Below are positions 50,293 to 64,000 of a DNA stretch of 64,000 nucleotides, one piece after another (position 1 is the stretch's first letter; each line of letters opens with the position of its first letter). Both the position numbers and the translations under genes were made by a program. The notes below the pieces were generated by a model that worked only from the letters and a program-made list of their open reading frames with translations, searched no databases and was not told the origin of the DNA. Origin of the DNA: Rhodeus uyekii (taxonomy: Eukaryota > Chordata > Actinopteri > Cypriniformes > Acheilognathidae); contig JAWRVZ010000028.1 of the NCBI GenBank assembly GCA_037043235.1, positions 1,571,501-1,635,500 of the forward strand. The letters are read 5' to 3'.

Positions 50293-51190
50293 AAAATAAA
50301 AATGCAATAGTCTACATGAAATACACTTTTACAAATATTTATATGTAAACTCTGACGCTCTTTTTTAGAACTCTGTCTACTTTAACAGATGTTGTGTAAT
50401 GTATAAAACTGCTTTCCAGTTGAAAACAATTTGAGAATAGTTTGCTGTAGCCTTGCCAGTATGTTTTCAGTTTTAAATAAGCAAGTCGTTCATTTTAAAT
50501 ACACAATTTCATTGGCATGTTATGTGAAATTGGCTGCAAGCACCCATTCCATGGAAACTCTGCATTGTGCTGTTTACAATACACAGAGAGGAATAATGAA
50601 ATGCCAAAAAGCTTTCATAAACCATAATGTACACTGAAGCAATGATGCCTTGAAGCCAAAATATGCCACAGAAACTGTTGACAACTTATTTACCATTTTT
50701 AATCATTTATATAGCATTTCATATGTTTTCATTAGCATTCGCATGTTTTGATTCTGGTTTTGTAATCAATATTTAAATTTGTTTGGCATCAAAGGGACAG
50801 GCTTCTCAGCGATGAGCAGGCTGTTGATTCCTCAAGACTTGAATAATGTGGGATTGGCACAGAGATCCCAAGTGGGGCTGTGACTGTTCTAATCAGCTGA
50901 TCCGTATTTACTAATGCAGCATCATTTACAATCAGACAAGGAAAATGATTTATTTCTATTATAAGAAAAATAAATGACATGGAGCTTAGATTTTGATCTC
51001 TGAATCAGATTTGAAAGATGTAGATATTTTTTTACGACCTCTTCAAAGCATTTCTTACTGTAAGTGTTTTGTGTTGTGGCATCAAATTTTTACTGATCCG
51101 TTTCATTTGCCATGTTTTGTATATATTTTCTCCGTACTTTCCTGTTAAGGTCACTAAAAACTAAAAAAATCACTGTCTAAAATCTAATTT
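50293..51190. other. Spacer downstream of the opsin
   Basis: AT-rich, nothing recognised. Confidence 0.35.
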
Positions 51191-51654
51191 TACACTACTG
51201 TTCATAAGATTGAGGCCAGTAAGTTACACTTTAATTTCATAAGGATGCATTAAATAGATCAAAAGTGACATTTAGATTATTACAAAAGATTTCCTTTTCA
51301 AATAAATTCTGTTCTTTTTAACTTTCTGTTTCATTAAAAGAGTCCCTGAAACAATCTATCATAGTTTTCAGAAAATGTTTACACTGCACATCCATTTTCA
51401 ACATTGATAATAATAATAATAAATGTTTTTTGAGCAGTAAATCATCATATTAGATTGATTTCTGAAGGATCATGTGACACTAAATTCAGCTTTATCACAG
51501 GAATAAATTACCTTTCAAAATATAAAATAGTTATTTTAAATTGCAATAGTATTTTACAATATTAGTGTTTTTACTGTATTTTTTTGTTTTTGAGATGTTT
51601 TTTCAAAAACACTTTAAAACATTTACCGACCCCAAACATTTGAACAGTACGGTA
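51191..51654. repeat. Best-preserved copy of a dispersed TIR repeat
   Basis: Starts 'tacactactgttcataag' and ends 'aaacatttgaacagtacggta', imperfect inverted repeats. The interior has 'cattaaatagatcaaaagtg', 'gatttctgaaggatcatgtg' and 'attcagctttatcacagg'. Partial copies occur at 14605, 15640, 22845 and 25630. Confidence 0.72.
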
Positions 51655-53607
51655 CTTATTGATTTTTATTTTTTTTTTAAATGATAACAAATCAAGTTAT
51701 CACTCATCACTTCATATAGTAATGGAGGATTTATAGGTCATATGATCTATAAATGCATAGAGCATAAACACAAGTATTCAGATGAGAGCCGTTTAACAGG
51801 ATTATTTTACAAGAGTTTTATCTGACATTTATGTGAAAGTTTGATTACAATGTTTATTCTGTGGATTATTTGTGTGAAATAAACGTTAGTATTTTTGAGG
51901 ATCATTTCCAGATGAAGGTGTATGTGAGCCATTTTTATGAGTTGCTATTCTGGTACGCATTAGTGCAAAGCTGACGATGCGCAAAACTTTCACTGAATTC
52001 TGTACATTAAGCAAGAATGTTGTAAGCAGTCAGTGCTGTACATGTTGTGTCAGAATACATATGGAAATGTAAGATAACAGCACTTTGTAATGCATAAAAA
52101 TGCAAATGAACAGCACAGCAAATGCAATTTTTGGACTAAAATGGAAAAACTACATTTGATACGGTCCAGTGCTCCTATTAGAGCTGTTTTGTTTTAGGCT
52201 TTTTTTTCTAGTTGTCTTAATGCAATCTAGATAAGATCGAAATAGCTTTATTTAAAAAAAAATTATTTGCCCCAAAATGAAGCTAATACATCATAGATTT
52301 TGTTTGATTGTTGTGTTGTGAATGCTCGTTAAAAGCATTGAAATATTTGACAGATGACAACTTATTCTTTTGAACAAGTGTGTGTGTACTAACATCCGTC
52401 TGTTTTATGTATTACCAAACCAGATTTTTTTTCTCTCTAAATGTTACAAATGTTATTGCTAATAATAAAAAATATCTGTCTTCTCTAGATATACAATATG
52501 TATGTGGCTTTATATAGAAATTACTATTTTTGTTTATTTGTAACGTGCCTTATATACAAATTGTAGAACTGAGAGAAACATATTTCAGAGTTTGTGCTCT
52601 ATTGATATTTCCAGATTGCTTTGCCATTGTGTATAAGAAATCTCCGGTGATCTGAGCTGTCAGATATTTTCTCAGATATTCTCTCTTGTGCAAAATGACT
52701 AATGTTTCCCATTCTTTCATACCAAAAATGCAAAGGGTAAATCATCTGTCTTTGTGACAGATGTCTGCTTTCTTAGTTTCTGTCATAACACTGTGATGTA
52801 CTAGGATCTGATTTGAGACTTGAAAATGGGAAAGTCACACCATAGTATGATAAATCCCACTCTGAGAAGGATGAATCAATAGTCAGGTGGTGGAGAGCCG
52901 GTGAGAGAGAGAGAAATGCTGAAAGACAGAAAGAGTTCTCACACCTTGAAAAAAGTAGCTGTTGATGGGTCATCGGATGCAGCAGGTGCATTTGAAAGAA
53001 GGAATAAGGAGAATGAATATCAGGCTAAAACAAATGTTGGTCATACTTTCCAGCAAATATATTGCAATATGCATAAATATATGGTATATGAAGGGAGAGT
53101 TTAGAAAATGTGTGTATGTATGTGTCTATGCCTGGTGTTGATGGGAAATGTCAGTACAAAGTCTTTTACAAACTTTTTCTATTCAGGTCTTCAGGCTTCA
53201 CACTACAATACTGAGCTGTTGACAGATCTATCACTTCTTCGTAAATTCTCACTTCAATATGAGCTTAACTTGGTCACTCTGTGTGGAAGAATGGGCCCAT
53301 AGGAGTGTGGGTACATAGATAACAAGGACATGAAGGGGTTTTTCAACACTATTTTTATTTTTAATAACATTTGATAAATATTTCTAGATGCTGTAACTGA
53401 ATACAGTATGTTCTATATAATGTACATTATATATATATATATATTTAAAAATGTTTATACATGTTATTCATCATATATGCACACACACATGGAAAATATA
53501 TATTAAAATATATAATAATAAAAATGTACAAATATATGAATTATTAAGTATACATATATAGATATATATAATATGATGGATGGATGGACGACGGACAGAC
53601 ATACAGA
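51655..53607. other. Intergenic spacer
   Basis: AT-rich; short TA tract near 53430; no gene recognised. Confidence 0.4.
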
Positions 53608-53802
<195 letters not shown>

Positions 53803-55818
53803 GTTAATACACACATACACAGAAAAAAAAACATTTCTTACGAGTACAAAGATATTAATCAAAAATGAGAAAATTCCACAATTGTATTACACTCTCATGT
53901 TCTTCCAAACCCATATGATGCATTACACCAGGTTTGATGTCAGTTACATCTGATAATATTGGCTATGAAAAGGACCATGAGTACATTTTGTATGAGCTAT
54001 CCCTTTCAATACAAGGTCATAAAACGGCATATACATATAAAGTACAGTTTTAAATGTTTAAGATAAAGAATACACTGCAGAACACATGCAAAAAAAGTGA
54101 ATGTTTTCACAAAAAAAGTGAATGAAAAAAGCTAACGGCCCTTGTTGAGGAGCAGGTGATATACACAGAACATAACAGAGCAACACATATCTGCTAAATC
54201 AAATAAAAACTTCTCACCTTGTAAGGCATCATAATCAATCTCCCACAGCGAGGGATAAATGTTCAGCAATGCTCACTTATTCTTCGGTGCTGAAAAAGAC
54301 TCACTTACTGTGAACTATCATCAAAGGCCAGACCATAATCATTTCACTTGATGTCAATGACTTCAATGCAGCAATGCCACCTAAAATTTTATTGGCCACT
54401 CCAGGTGCCGAGTTAGACTTAAATCTGTATTTTTGGTAACAAATAAACAGTAAACAAATCAAATTCAATTCAATTAGCTCACAGAAAGGATGTCTATCTA
54501 AAATATAATTTTCACATTGTGTAATGCACATTATTTGGTGTTTTCCACGTGTGTCGCTGTATCAATGAATAATTTATCATCAAATTAGGTGACGATCAAC
54601 TGTAGAAATTCATGATTTAAAAAAATTAAAATAATGTTCATGCCAACTATTCTACATTTATTTTTGTTGAAATTTATATGACTTATATATTCAAATGTTT
54701 AAAAAAAGCATGCATTTCTCTCACTTATAGAAAGAAAAGTCAACAGTTCAACATCTCAGCTTTGTATGCAATATGCACAGATATAATCACCATATTTTCT
54801 TTAGCATTCTCTCTCTCCCTCCGTTTTTGCTTCTCTATCTGTAACTGCCAGTTGATAGAGAGAGACATCTTCTGATGTGCTTCTCTGCAGCAGGAGCCAG
54901 ATGCCCTCAGTGACAGATTGGACGCCAGTGACCCGCAGTGACTGGCTCCAGTTAGGCATATGGGAGGGAGCAGCACTGGCATGCTGGGACATCCGCTGTG
55001 GAGCACTGGCATCCTACCGCCCCACAGCTCATCACAGCCCAACGCTTATCTCAGTCGTGCCACAGCATACAAAGACACACATGCACCCAATAGAACGTTT
55101 AACCAAGTAAGTATAAATGCCACATGAAAGCAAGATACACAATAATACTAATAATTCAATCCATTGGAGCCTGTACCCAGTGCTGCTTATCCAAAACAAA
55201 GATGCTTTGCAATACATTTTCATGAACAATAATGGAGTTCTTTTGTACAGTCCAGAGCTAAATTCAACATGAAGTCAAAGTTTTACTTTCTTGAAAACAT
55301 CTTCCTACTCTTATCATGAATGATTAATCAGTACACTCTATTTAAAGGAAAACATGTTATAATCAGTCTTCATAATCAAAATTTGCCCATTAGGTGTTCA
55401 ACAAGCTCTCGTTTTTCAACCTGTCCCCTCCAACCAGCTGTCAAACAAAGAATACTTTTCAAGAATCCTCAATCGGCCTCACTCGTCTGAGTATTAGTAT
55501 TCAGTTTGAACCCACATATCTGGCCTGATTACTGCACACCTGATCCTCATTAGTCATCAGTGTGTGATCAAACATTGTGAAGTCTTGTTTTCCCTGGCTA
55601 CATTTCTTTAAAAAGTGTTATTTTCCCTGTGTTGTTCTGCCCATGTTTGATTCTGACTTGTATTACTGTGTACGACTCGTTGCTCCCAGTCTAAAACTTG
55701 TGCTTGCCTGGACAATTGCTGTTTGCTGCTTGCCCTGATCCTCTGCCTGTTATTGAACACATACTGCTCTCACTCTGTTATTGCTGTTTAACCTAATATT
55801 TTGACCCATGCCTGCTTG
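53803..55818. other. Intergenic spacer with a repeat fragment
   Basis: At about 53876-54008 a fragment with 'ctcatgttcttccaaaccc' and 'gagctatccctttcaa' of the 50033 family. Around 54890-55060 the sequence is less AT-rich but no exon can be defended. Confidence 0.45.
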
Positions 55819-55820
55819 TA

Positions 55821-56784
55821 CAGTAATACCTCGGTTTATGAGCGACTTGTTATATGAGCAAATTGGTGTATGAGCATGGAGGATCAAATCGGTGTACAAG
55901 CATGTATCGGTGTGCGAGAAAATTTTTGTGTGGAAAAAGTCCTAATACTCAGCATGGTCGCGTGCATTTTTACTGGAAATATCATAAACACAGCCTCTCA
56001 TAACACAGTCACGCGGTTCCAACCCCTTTATCACCCCTTAACTCATTCATTCTCTCAGCGTCGCTTGGTTTGGCTGCATACACAGTAATACTTTTATAAG
56101 TGATTTACAGAGATTTTTACCTCATATTCTTAACATTAATTAATTGTGATCGCTATTGTTCACGTAGTGAAATATACACATACAGTACCTCTAAGCAGTA
56201 ACTGTCACGGTTCATGAATTCATTGTCTCCTAGTTCTGCCTGAGTGTGTATGTGTGTGTGTGTGGTCACTGAACACCTGATTCTCATATCATCTGCCTAT
56301 CTCAGCACTTTCGTTTGCGGCTCACGTGCGTTCCTTCGTTCGCGGCTCCCGTGAGTTCGTTCGTTTGCGGCTCCCATGTTCCACGTCTTTCACTCTGGAT
56401 TATCACTTTGTTTGTTTTCTGCACTATTATAATAAATTCACTCATTTGCACTTGAATCCTTGGTTTTCCGCTCCTCCCTCCTCCCTCCTCCTGTCTCCTC
56501 CACTGCTGAAACCTGAAGTGCATTACAGAAAATTGTCAAGTATTTTTAGAGTTTTATTGTCAATTATTAATTAGTATTTATATGAGATCTTAATGGTTAT
56601 AATTTTAACTGCAATTAATAGGGTAAAACCAAAAAAATATTTAAAATGGGCATTTGTGGTCGTGTGGAACGAATTAATTGATTTTTAGTGCATTCTTATG
56701 GGGAAATTTGTTTTGTTGTACGAGCATTCTGGTTTACGAACACGCTCTTGGAATGAATTAAACTCGTAAACCGAGGTATTACTG
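55821..56784. mobile_element. Non-autonomous pogo/Tigger-like transposon
   Basis: Left CAGTAATACCTCGGTTTATG (55821) and right TAAACCGAGGTATTACTG (to 56784) are inverted repeats, flanked by TA on both sides (55819-55820, 56785-56786), the target of pogo/Tc1-mariner transposases. The inner ends repeat 'gagcatggagg' and 'gtacgagcattctgg' style phrases. No transposase. An LTR-like segment interrupts it at 56203-56527. Confidence 0.85.
56203..56527 (+). mobile_element. Probable solo LTR nested in the Tigger-like element
   Basis: Starts TGTCACGGTTC and ends GCATTACA, with an AATAAA near 56432 followed by C/T-rich sequence, like the other sushi-type LTRs here. Contains repeats of 'cgtttgcggctc'. 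The flanks gtaac and gaaaa do not match, so boundaries or identity are uncertain. Confidence 0.55.
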
Positions 56785-56786
56785 TA

Positions 56787-58510
56787 CTTTGAACTTGCAC
56801 TTATATAATCAATTCTCTGAGGATAAAGTCCATAATATATGTTATAAAAGAGTTGACAACAAGAGTTGACAACAAGGTTTTATATTCACTTTCAGCTATT
56901 TTTGACTTTTTATACGGGTATACACACACAAACGCACAAGTTTAAATATTTATCCACAGTTAAAAATCAAAATATCTCTCTGCCAGGATTTTAACATTCA
57001 CACTTTTGTCTTCAGTGCCCTTTGGTGCCCTTTTCCAGGCCATTTGCAAAGCAGTCTCCCAAAGCGCAGTGCTCTTGTAAAAGATTTCTGTCATCGAATG
57101 CATTTCCTGTGCATCAGAGCACAACCTCTTTAGAGATTTCCCAACGAAACAGTCAGAACTCCTCCTAAATGCCTCTATTATGTCTGACCTCAGGTTCCTC
57201 AGTTGAAAAGGTTTGAATCGTTGCGAGTCGAACTGGGTCAGCACACCATTTGTACTTAGCTGCTGTTCTTTTATAGTGCGTAAATGTCATCTGTGTGAAT
57301 GTGTGCTAGGTTCTGGGATATGAAAAAGTTAAATTACATTAATCGCACAAACCAGTGATTAAAATACATCTGTGAATTCAGGGGGTGTGAATAGAAAATG
57401 ATTAAAAGATCATTGTGATGCTAATTTGTTCCTCAGAGGGATTTTTCTGCTTAATCTTATTTGTGGAATATTTGCTAAATTGAAAGCATGATAGTTCAGT
57501 CACTGCATTGCTTTACCATGTTTTTACCATTTTAGTTTTACCATTTTACCATGTTAGTTTGAATATTAACATTTAAGTATGTTTTCACTTTGATCAAATG
57601 TATTATTTTTTTTATACAGTTTCTTCATTTAGAAAGAATAAAATACTTAAAGAAAAATCTGTAAAAACAATTACATTTTTAGACTTTTTGAATCTTCATT
57701 TTCAGGATTCAGAGAAAAGACGTAGGTGTTTTTTATTTATGCTTTTATAACATTACTTGGCTGTAACTGTGTTTTAAATATTAATACCCTGATTTTGTAC
57801 ATGCAGGAACCTAATTTGTCTTTCATAGGTTCTTTGTTTTGGGGGTCAGACATGGTGAATTATAGATTAGTGAAATTTCCATTCCCCACATATTAAATAA
57901 AAGTGATTGGACAATACTGTTCTCATTTAATCAACTGATGCGTGATTTATTCTATCACAAGGAAAGAAAGACTGGTGTTTCATTTTTCTTCAAAACAATC
58001 CCATTTTCTCTCTCTCTCTCTGAGAGTTACCTGTCCAAATCAACAGAAGATAATGGTAAACATGCCGGAATACTGTCAGCGATGCTGGATTTATATTATC
58101 ATAAAAACATAGAAACATCACATAAAGATGATAGGAGGATATTTAGGATCAGAAGTCACTCATGGTGGTCTATGTGAATCCCACTGTGAATGGTTAACAT
58201 GGGGGGGTTTATTCTTTCAAAAACACTATCATCTATTGGCCATGTATGAGAGGGTTCAAATATAAAATTATGTAGATATGTACATATGTAATATCAAATA
58301 CATTTATAACTTAAAATTAGACTACAAGTACACCAATACTATTTTAATAATACTTTTGTTAAGGTCTCAGTTGTTAACATTAATGTATTAACTAACATGA
58401 ATTAACCACGAGCAATACATTTGCTACAGTATATTTTTTAATCTTTGTTAATGTTCGTCAATAAAAAATCCAGCTGTTCATTGAGTGATCATGTTAGCTC
58501 AGAGAGCATT
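56787..58510. other. Intergenic spacer
   Basis: No gene recognised. A piece of the 34053 family ('gtattaactaacatgaat') lies at about 58365-58485. Confidence 0.4.
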
Positions 58511-58785
58511 TGTCATGGGTTGTAGAGTCAGAAAACGTTTAAAGACGAAGGAGAAGAAGAAATAACATAACAGACATTTATTTAACATGGACTCAGGAGA
58601 AGCTACACTAAAACATTACTCTAACAAGAACAGAGGAGGATTGAAGGACAACACAGGGATCATATACACAGGGAGTAATTAGGTTGTGACGAGGGCCAGG
58701 TGAAGGAGATAATTAACAAAAGAGGTGATTGGGATGACAACAAACGGAGCACTTGGGGTGCCAGGAAGAAAACACTGACATGACA
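58511..58785 (-). mobile_element. Probable solo LTR, reverse orientation
   Basis: On the - strand begins TGTCATGTCAG and ends CAACCCATGACA, with a TATA-like GTATATGA and an AATAAA in the right order. No matching target duplication (gcatt / gacac), so limits are tentative. Confidence 0.55.
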
Positions 58786-60506
58786 GACACATAACAGTAT
58801 TAAATAATGTTAACAAATACAACATTTGGCAAATTGATGGTTAATCCATGTGAATTTGTGCAATATAATTTCTATGTTTACATTCAATCTGCTTACGCCT
58901 CACTGATGGTTGGGTTTATAGCTTGTGGTGGACCTTCGTGCGTTTTTTTTCTTTTAAAAAATATACATTTCCATACAAATCACATTGTACAAAATGTATA
59001 TGAAATCGCCACCTCGTGAAATAATTACATTTTCTCATGAGATTGTGTTGGCGACATCATGCAGGCTGTTTTTCACAGAAACTCACAGAAACCAAAACAA
59101 ATCTGAAGATATACATGGCAAAATAAAAGTTGTTTAGTCAAGCATGAGCAGAAATGACCATGAAATGCTCTGCCATGTTATTAAAGAACGGAGACGCTGT
59201 CTGATGAATGTCCAGGCAGGAGAAGAAATTGAAGCGTTGGAGATGAAGGTGCACATCAAACCCTGTGCAACAGACTGATAATATGTGAATGCATACTCCA
59301 GTCCAAACCCATGATTTATTCATACAGACAGCAAGTGGGGAGCAGGAAACGGCAATGGTGGGAGCTGACTCTCAAGGACACTGTTGTCTAGCAAAGATCC
59401 AGTGCTGAGCGCTCTCTTACAGGGCCTCTCTGTATGCGTGATCTCGCTGTCGGCCCCTCATTAATTCACAAGCGGCTCTCCCTTCATGCGCCGCGTTCAC
59501 ATTACCAATGGCCGTCTGGCCCTCAGGGACCACGGCAGAACCACTGTGGCTTTTGAACAGTTCTTTTGGCTCACTTTGTCCTAAAAGGTTGGGGTAGATT
59601 AAACAGACTTCTGAATACAGACAAGCATGGGGAAGAACCTCTCCAAGGTCCTCTGTCATTCACACACAGACTCAATCTAGTTGACTTACAGGCTGTCAAT
59701 GGGTTTGACTTGTCAGGATAATGGATCAGTTTAACTGTTTGCATGTGTTCTGTTGTAGAGAGAAGCGGGAATACAGTGAATCAAACAGATTTCTACCTTG
59801 AACGTAGCTTCTGAAACTGTGTATTGTCTGAATAAGTTCTAAGTTTGAATTAGAATTTACTTTTTGACCATTAAAAAAAGTATGCTAGTATGAACGAAAT
59901 TGGGTCATACTACATTCGCCATGTTGTTACTGTAATGTGAACTACCAAAGCAGTTGCATCGCTGCCATTCATAAATCCTCCTGTGTGTCAAATGGGCACT
60001 TCAGAATGCAGGTGGAAGTACAGTATTACGTTATCCAAGGACTTTTCATGTACTGTTTCATCTACTTTTAATAATTTGAAATTATGGAAGAACTGCGCTC
60101 CTTTAGCAAAACCGAAGTGTACCTTTGAGACTAAAAAAGAGATGAGGGAGATTCTGCAGCCATATCATTAGTGGACAAATCAACAGTGTGCTCAGCATAT
60201 AAAGGTATTATATTTTGTCTTTTGTCCCACAATCTGGTTTTAACTCGACTATTGTCAGGAAACTGTATCCCCATGACTTACTACTTATTTAATTAACAGG
60301 ATACCAAACTTGGTAATGTTTATTGAAATTATAAAATAAATTTCATTTTTATTTCTTACTGATTGTTTTTCATCTAAATATATCTTGCATCTTTGCATAT
60401 TGCATGTACCCCATATTATGTATTTATTTAACTGTATTTTATATTAATTATTTTATATATATATATATAATTATTTATATATATATATTATATATATGTA
60501 TATAAT

Positions 60507-60511
<5 letters not shown>
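58786..60511. other. Intergenic spacer
   Basis: No gene or defined repeat recognised. Confidence 0.35.

Positions 60512-60570
<59 letters not shown>
60512..60570. repeat. (TA)n microsatellite
   Basis: About 58 bp of alternating TA, preceded from 60455 by shorter TA tracts. Confidence 0.93.
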
Positions 60571-60573
<3 letters not shown>

Positions 60574-63500
60574 ACTAAGTTTCCTTTACAGTCGGTCTAC
60601 AGCTGCTTTTGGGGTGAAATAGAATTCATAAATTTTGGCCCACTGAAGTCCCTTGAAATGTGCAGCATTATTCAATTTGTTGATGTAATTTCCACTGAAA
60701 CAGCAAGACAAAGCAGGACATATTGAACAGCTTCTCTCCTTTTTTTTAAATAGCCAATAGCATTTTGTTTATATCACAGTTTCGGCCAGAGCTGTTGAGC
60801 TTGGTAAAGCCGCAGTTTCATCCTAATCTCTAACCGTTTCTCCTCTATTACGCTTTAAAACACACCATTCTGAGCAGAATTTAAATGGGTCTGATACCTT
60901 TTATGCTCTGTGCCAATTTGCACACATGATCCAATCTGTGCTATCGTGTATCTGTGGTGACACTAACATGAATCCTTTATATAGGGAATATATATTTATA
61001 TAGTAAATGTTTAAAGAAGTGACAGATTTTAGCCACATCTTTATTGTCTATTTATAATATAGGGGCCATGATGCTTCATATTCTAGAGAGCATTTGATTG
61101 GGCAGTATCTAATGTGAAGCAGAAATGTAGAGTGATGTCATAAAAATCATTTATCCATATTGGCGGAAGTGAGAGACTGTAAGTTTTGAATGCTTGTATC
61201 TACTAATTGTGATTTTTTTCATTGTTTTGGATCACATTAGCTTATAGGAAACAGTCAGATTAACATATTCAAGACCAAAAAACTTCAATTTGGAATCCAT
61301 GAGGACTTTAAGCTCACTTTTAGACATTTTTGACGTCTACTGACCTTCAGTTTTATTTTTTGACGGCTATTCTTAATATTCACACAATTTCACCCTATGG
61401 TTGAACCCAGTGTTTGTTGTGTTTGAGTCCCTGGTAGGATATGATTTTTTTTTTAAAGTTCATGAGCTCGTCAGTTACCTTACATTTTTAATCACATAGG
61501 GCACAGTTTCCCAAGAATAATCCAACTCTCCAATGTGCTCACATTTATGATTACAAAACTGTGAAACTGTAGACACTATTTGACATTTAACACTGACATT
61601 TTTAATTAAGTCAAGATCGGTAACTGCTAAGTCTGCATACTCTCCTGTCTAATAACAGTGCACAACAACTACAAAAATACTCTTATTTGTGTGCTTTCTC
61701 GGTCTCTGACTTAATAAAAAGCCGTTGAATTCCTTCATGCTAATTAAATGTTGAGAGTGAAGCAAGTCAAGTGAAATGAATCGCTGAACAGACTGCATTT
61801 GAGGATGCTGTGGGGTCTCAGGCTTCAAACAGCTGAGTTGGGGGGTGTTGTAGCCTGAGGGTGGGTGAGTTTGGAGTCCTTCATTTCCTTTTTGCTGTTT
61901 TTGAATTTTGATGGCACTTGTAAATGTTCATGTCACTGTTTGTTTATATGAGACGTTAACTGCTGCAATCCGACGACGTCCTGAATCGAATCAGTTGAAT
62001 TTACAAATGAATCATTCAAAACAAAAAGTAAATCATTCGCTCGCGAATCAGACTTGCGATAGCGTCGTCGAGGAACAGGTCACTTGAAAACAACGAGGAA
62101 CTTTTTCTGGGAATTTTGTAAGGTAGAAAGTGTGAAACGCTTCTGAAAAATAGCATACTTTAACATCGTGCGCGCTCACGTGTGTAGTCAACTTTACAAC
62201 ACAAATAGTAGCCTATGGGAAACATAAACATTACGTGAGGACACCTAATGTCAAAAACAAGCACACACACGGAAGATTTTGAGTAAAACCTACTCATATT
62301 GCTGGAAATATATATAAAGACATGCATTAGAAAGATATATAGACAGAAATAAGGATACAGATACACACTGTTTATTCTCTGGTTATTTATTTTATTCTCC
62401 CTTATACAATCTTTTAGATTTACCTTGCCACGGGTTTATCTTTGTAAGTGTTTTTACCTTTCCCAAATTTAAGACGTATCACTTTGCATTTTATGATTTG
62501 CTGCAGTCTAATGTGAACTGTTGGTGGTGGTGATGTGAGATTGCTGTGGGCGGGAGGTGCACTGCTGCTTTCCTATTAAACTGAGCATCCATCTTTCCCT
62601 GTGTGGATGTTCGCTGTGCTGACAGAAGAAAAGGGCATGGTGGAACATGAATAATTCTGCTTTGTAAAATATACCTTTTTTAAGATACATCCAGCCTGTC
62701 AATCATGTGTGATGTGTGTTGAATACATATGTTTCCACTGGTCCTGTGGTCATTGAATTTATTGAGTGAAAAGACAGTTGCTTGAGGGAGACATTGAGAG
62801 TGATTGTAAAGGTGAGTTTGTTCAATAAAATGATTTTAGATGAGGACCTCCTTCGAGCAGTGAAGGGCAAAAAAAGAGAGATATTGATCACCCTCCTGTT
62901 ACCTTTGAGCAAGTTGTCTGGAAGGTTGCGACTGAGGCCACACAATATTTTATTCGCAGCAGGGCCATCTTTGATTTTTAACGGGAATGAAAGCGAGGCT
63001 TTGAGGGACATATATCTTTAGTGGGTTGTTCTGCTGATAAAACCCTGCAAAAAATATTTTCCATTGAAATTTCAATCGACAAAAAAATTAAAAGTGATTG
63101 AAGCTTTTTATAGCAGATGTTGAAAATACGGCAAGTCACTCCCTCACAGCCTGGCTTTCACTTGTTGACGCTGCTCTGAATAAGGTCTATAGAGTGAATT
63201 TTGGTTACCTGTGCAAATAGTTGTCAGCGAACACCCTTTTTATGTGAAACATCCCTGCACCCAGTGATTTATCCTTTCAATTAGTTTGAGATTGGCTTTA
63301 GATTTTGCAAATTAAGTCAAACTGTTTTATCTGATACCTTAGCAAACAAATTGGAGGACCAACACTAACACAAAACTGAAGAAAGATTCTTATCTAAGGT
63401 AAGTGGTATCCTCTTTTGTTTTAATTTACTTTTAGCAGAGCACTCACCTTTGCAAAGTATTTACACACACGTACATAAAAGTTTGTGGGAACACAGTAAG

Positions 63501-64000
63501 GATTTGACATAAATAATCTAAATGTTACATTTTCTGAAGAAACACTTTGCCCATGGTGGTAATGATATTCTCTAGAACTCCTTGTTATCAATTGTTCACA
63601 TTAATTGTTTTCCATGTATGTGTTTTCTCATGTGTATGTGTTTTGTGTATATGTGGGACAAATATTTATTTGTGCTCTGGCAATAATACTGTTTGTATTG
63701 CTGTACTACAAGATTTAATGCTCTGCTGTTGCAGCAGGACCAAAGCTTTGCTGCTTACTTCCTCCCCAGTGAGAATTGAAGTCTAGTAATAATGAGCCCA
63801 GTTGAAGCTGGTAGGATGCATGGTCAGCTGGGACCAGACCTGCTGCTCCCTAATACACTACATCCCATAGCCTGATATGACCTTAGCACAGTTTCTGCAG
63901 ACCTAGCAGATTTTACACTCCTTACTGGTACTGTGTTAATTGATCCAGCAAAATCAATAAAGAAAGAGGGAACCCGAGGGAGTTTGAGAAAACGAGATGG
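60571..64000. other. Intergenic spacer to the window end
   Basis: No exon or known repeat could be defended on either strand. Short open frames here lack protein-like composition. Confidence 0.35.

Noticed and set aside
56960..57244. A 94-codon - strand frame with protein-like composition
   Set aside because: It opens with GTG, has no recognisable domain and no splice context that joins it to anything. It could be a decayed exon but I cannot support it.

Overview
The window looks like nuclear DNA from a teleost fish, most likely a cypriniform (carp/minnow lineage). It is AT-rich, almost gene-free between exons, full of interspersed repeats typical of that group, and its one recognisable host gene has a split structure with GT-AG introns. 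Everything here is read by eye; no database search was run.

Host gene. A four-exon TMT (teleost multiple tissue) opsin, a non-visual photoreceptor GPCR, runs on the + strand from 18433 to 48996. Exons: 18433-18796, 22234-22562, 39001-39234 and 48721-48996. Joined, they give a 400-residue protein with all seven transmembrane segments, the retinal-binding lysine (K293), a Glu at the bovine-181 counterion position (E182), Tyr at the bovine-113 position (Y114), an NPIIY motif, an NKQ tripeptide and a C-terminal tail. Introns are 3.4, 16.4 and 9.5 kb. No other host gene was recognised.

Mobile DNA, left to right. A solo LTR (167-567, 5-bp duplication TTCAC); remains of a pogo/Tigger transposase N-terminus (816-1058); a nearly complete Ty3/gypsy chromovirus-type retrotransposon on the - strand (1932-6995) with one unbroken gag-pol frame; an internally deleted pogo/Tigger element (8664-9855); a hAT-like element with an 8-bp duplication (12618-13127); tRNA-derived SINEs; a second solo LTR (16433-16799, duplication ATTAT); inside opsin intron 2, a non-autonomous LTR retrotransposon (28140-30154, duplication GTGAG) with a gag-like proline-rich ORF; an eroded third LTR element (32218-32954); many small inverted-repeat elements; and downstream a pogo/Tigger-like element interrupted by an LTR-like insert (55821-56784).

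Main discovery. The three LTR elements with internal sequence carry, 1-2 nt inside the 5' LTR, a 9-10 nt stretch exactly complementary to a site about 30 nt downstream of a TATA-like box in the LTR, where the RNA should start. This is the hallmark of the self-priming mechanism of Tf1/sushi-group retrotransposons, where the folded-back 5' end of the RNA, not a tRNA, primes reverse transcription. In the gypsy element the primer site lies inside the first codons of gag, whose ATG is inside the LTR, and the frame also runs through the polypurine tract into the other LTR.

Other points: an 80-bp almost perfect hairpin at 35254-35575, a diverged 170-bp duplication upstream of the opsin (10388 and 15147), a (GT)82 tract in intron 3 and a (GATA)n tract downstream.
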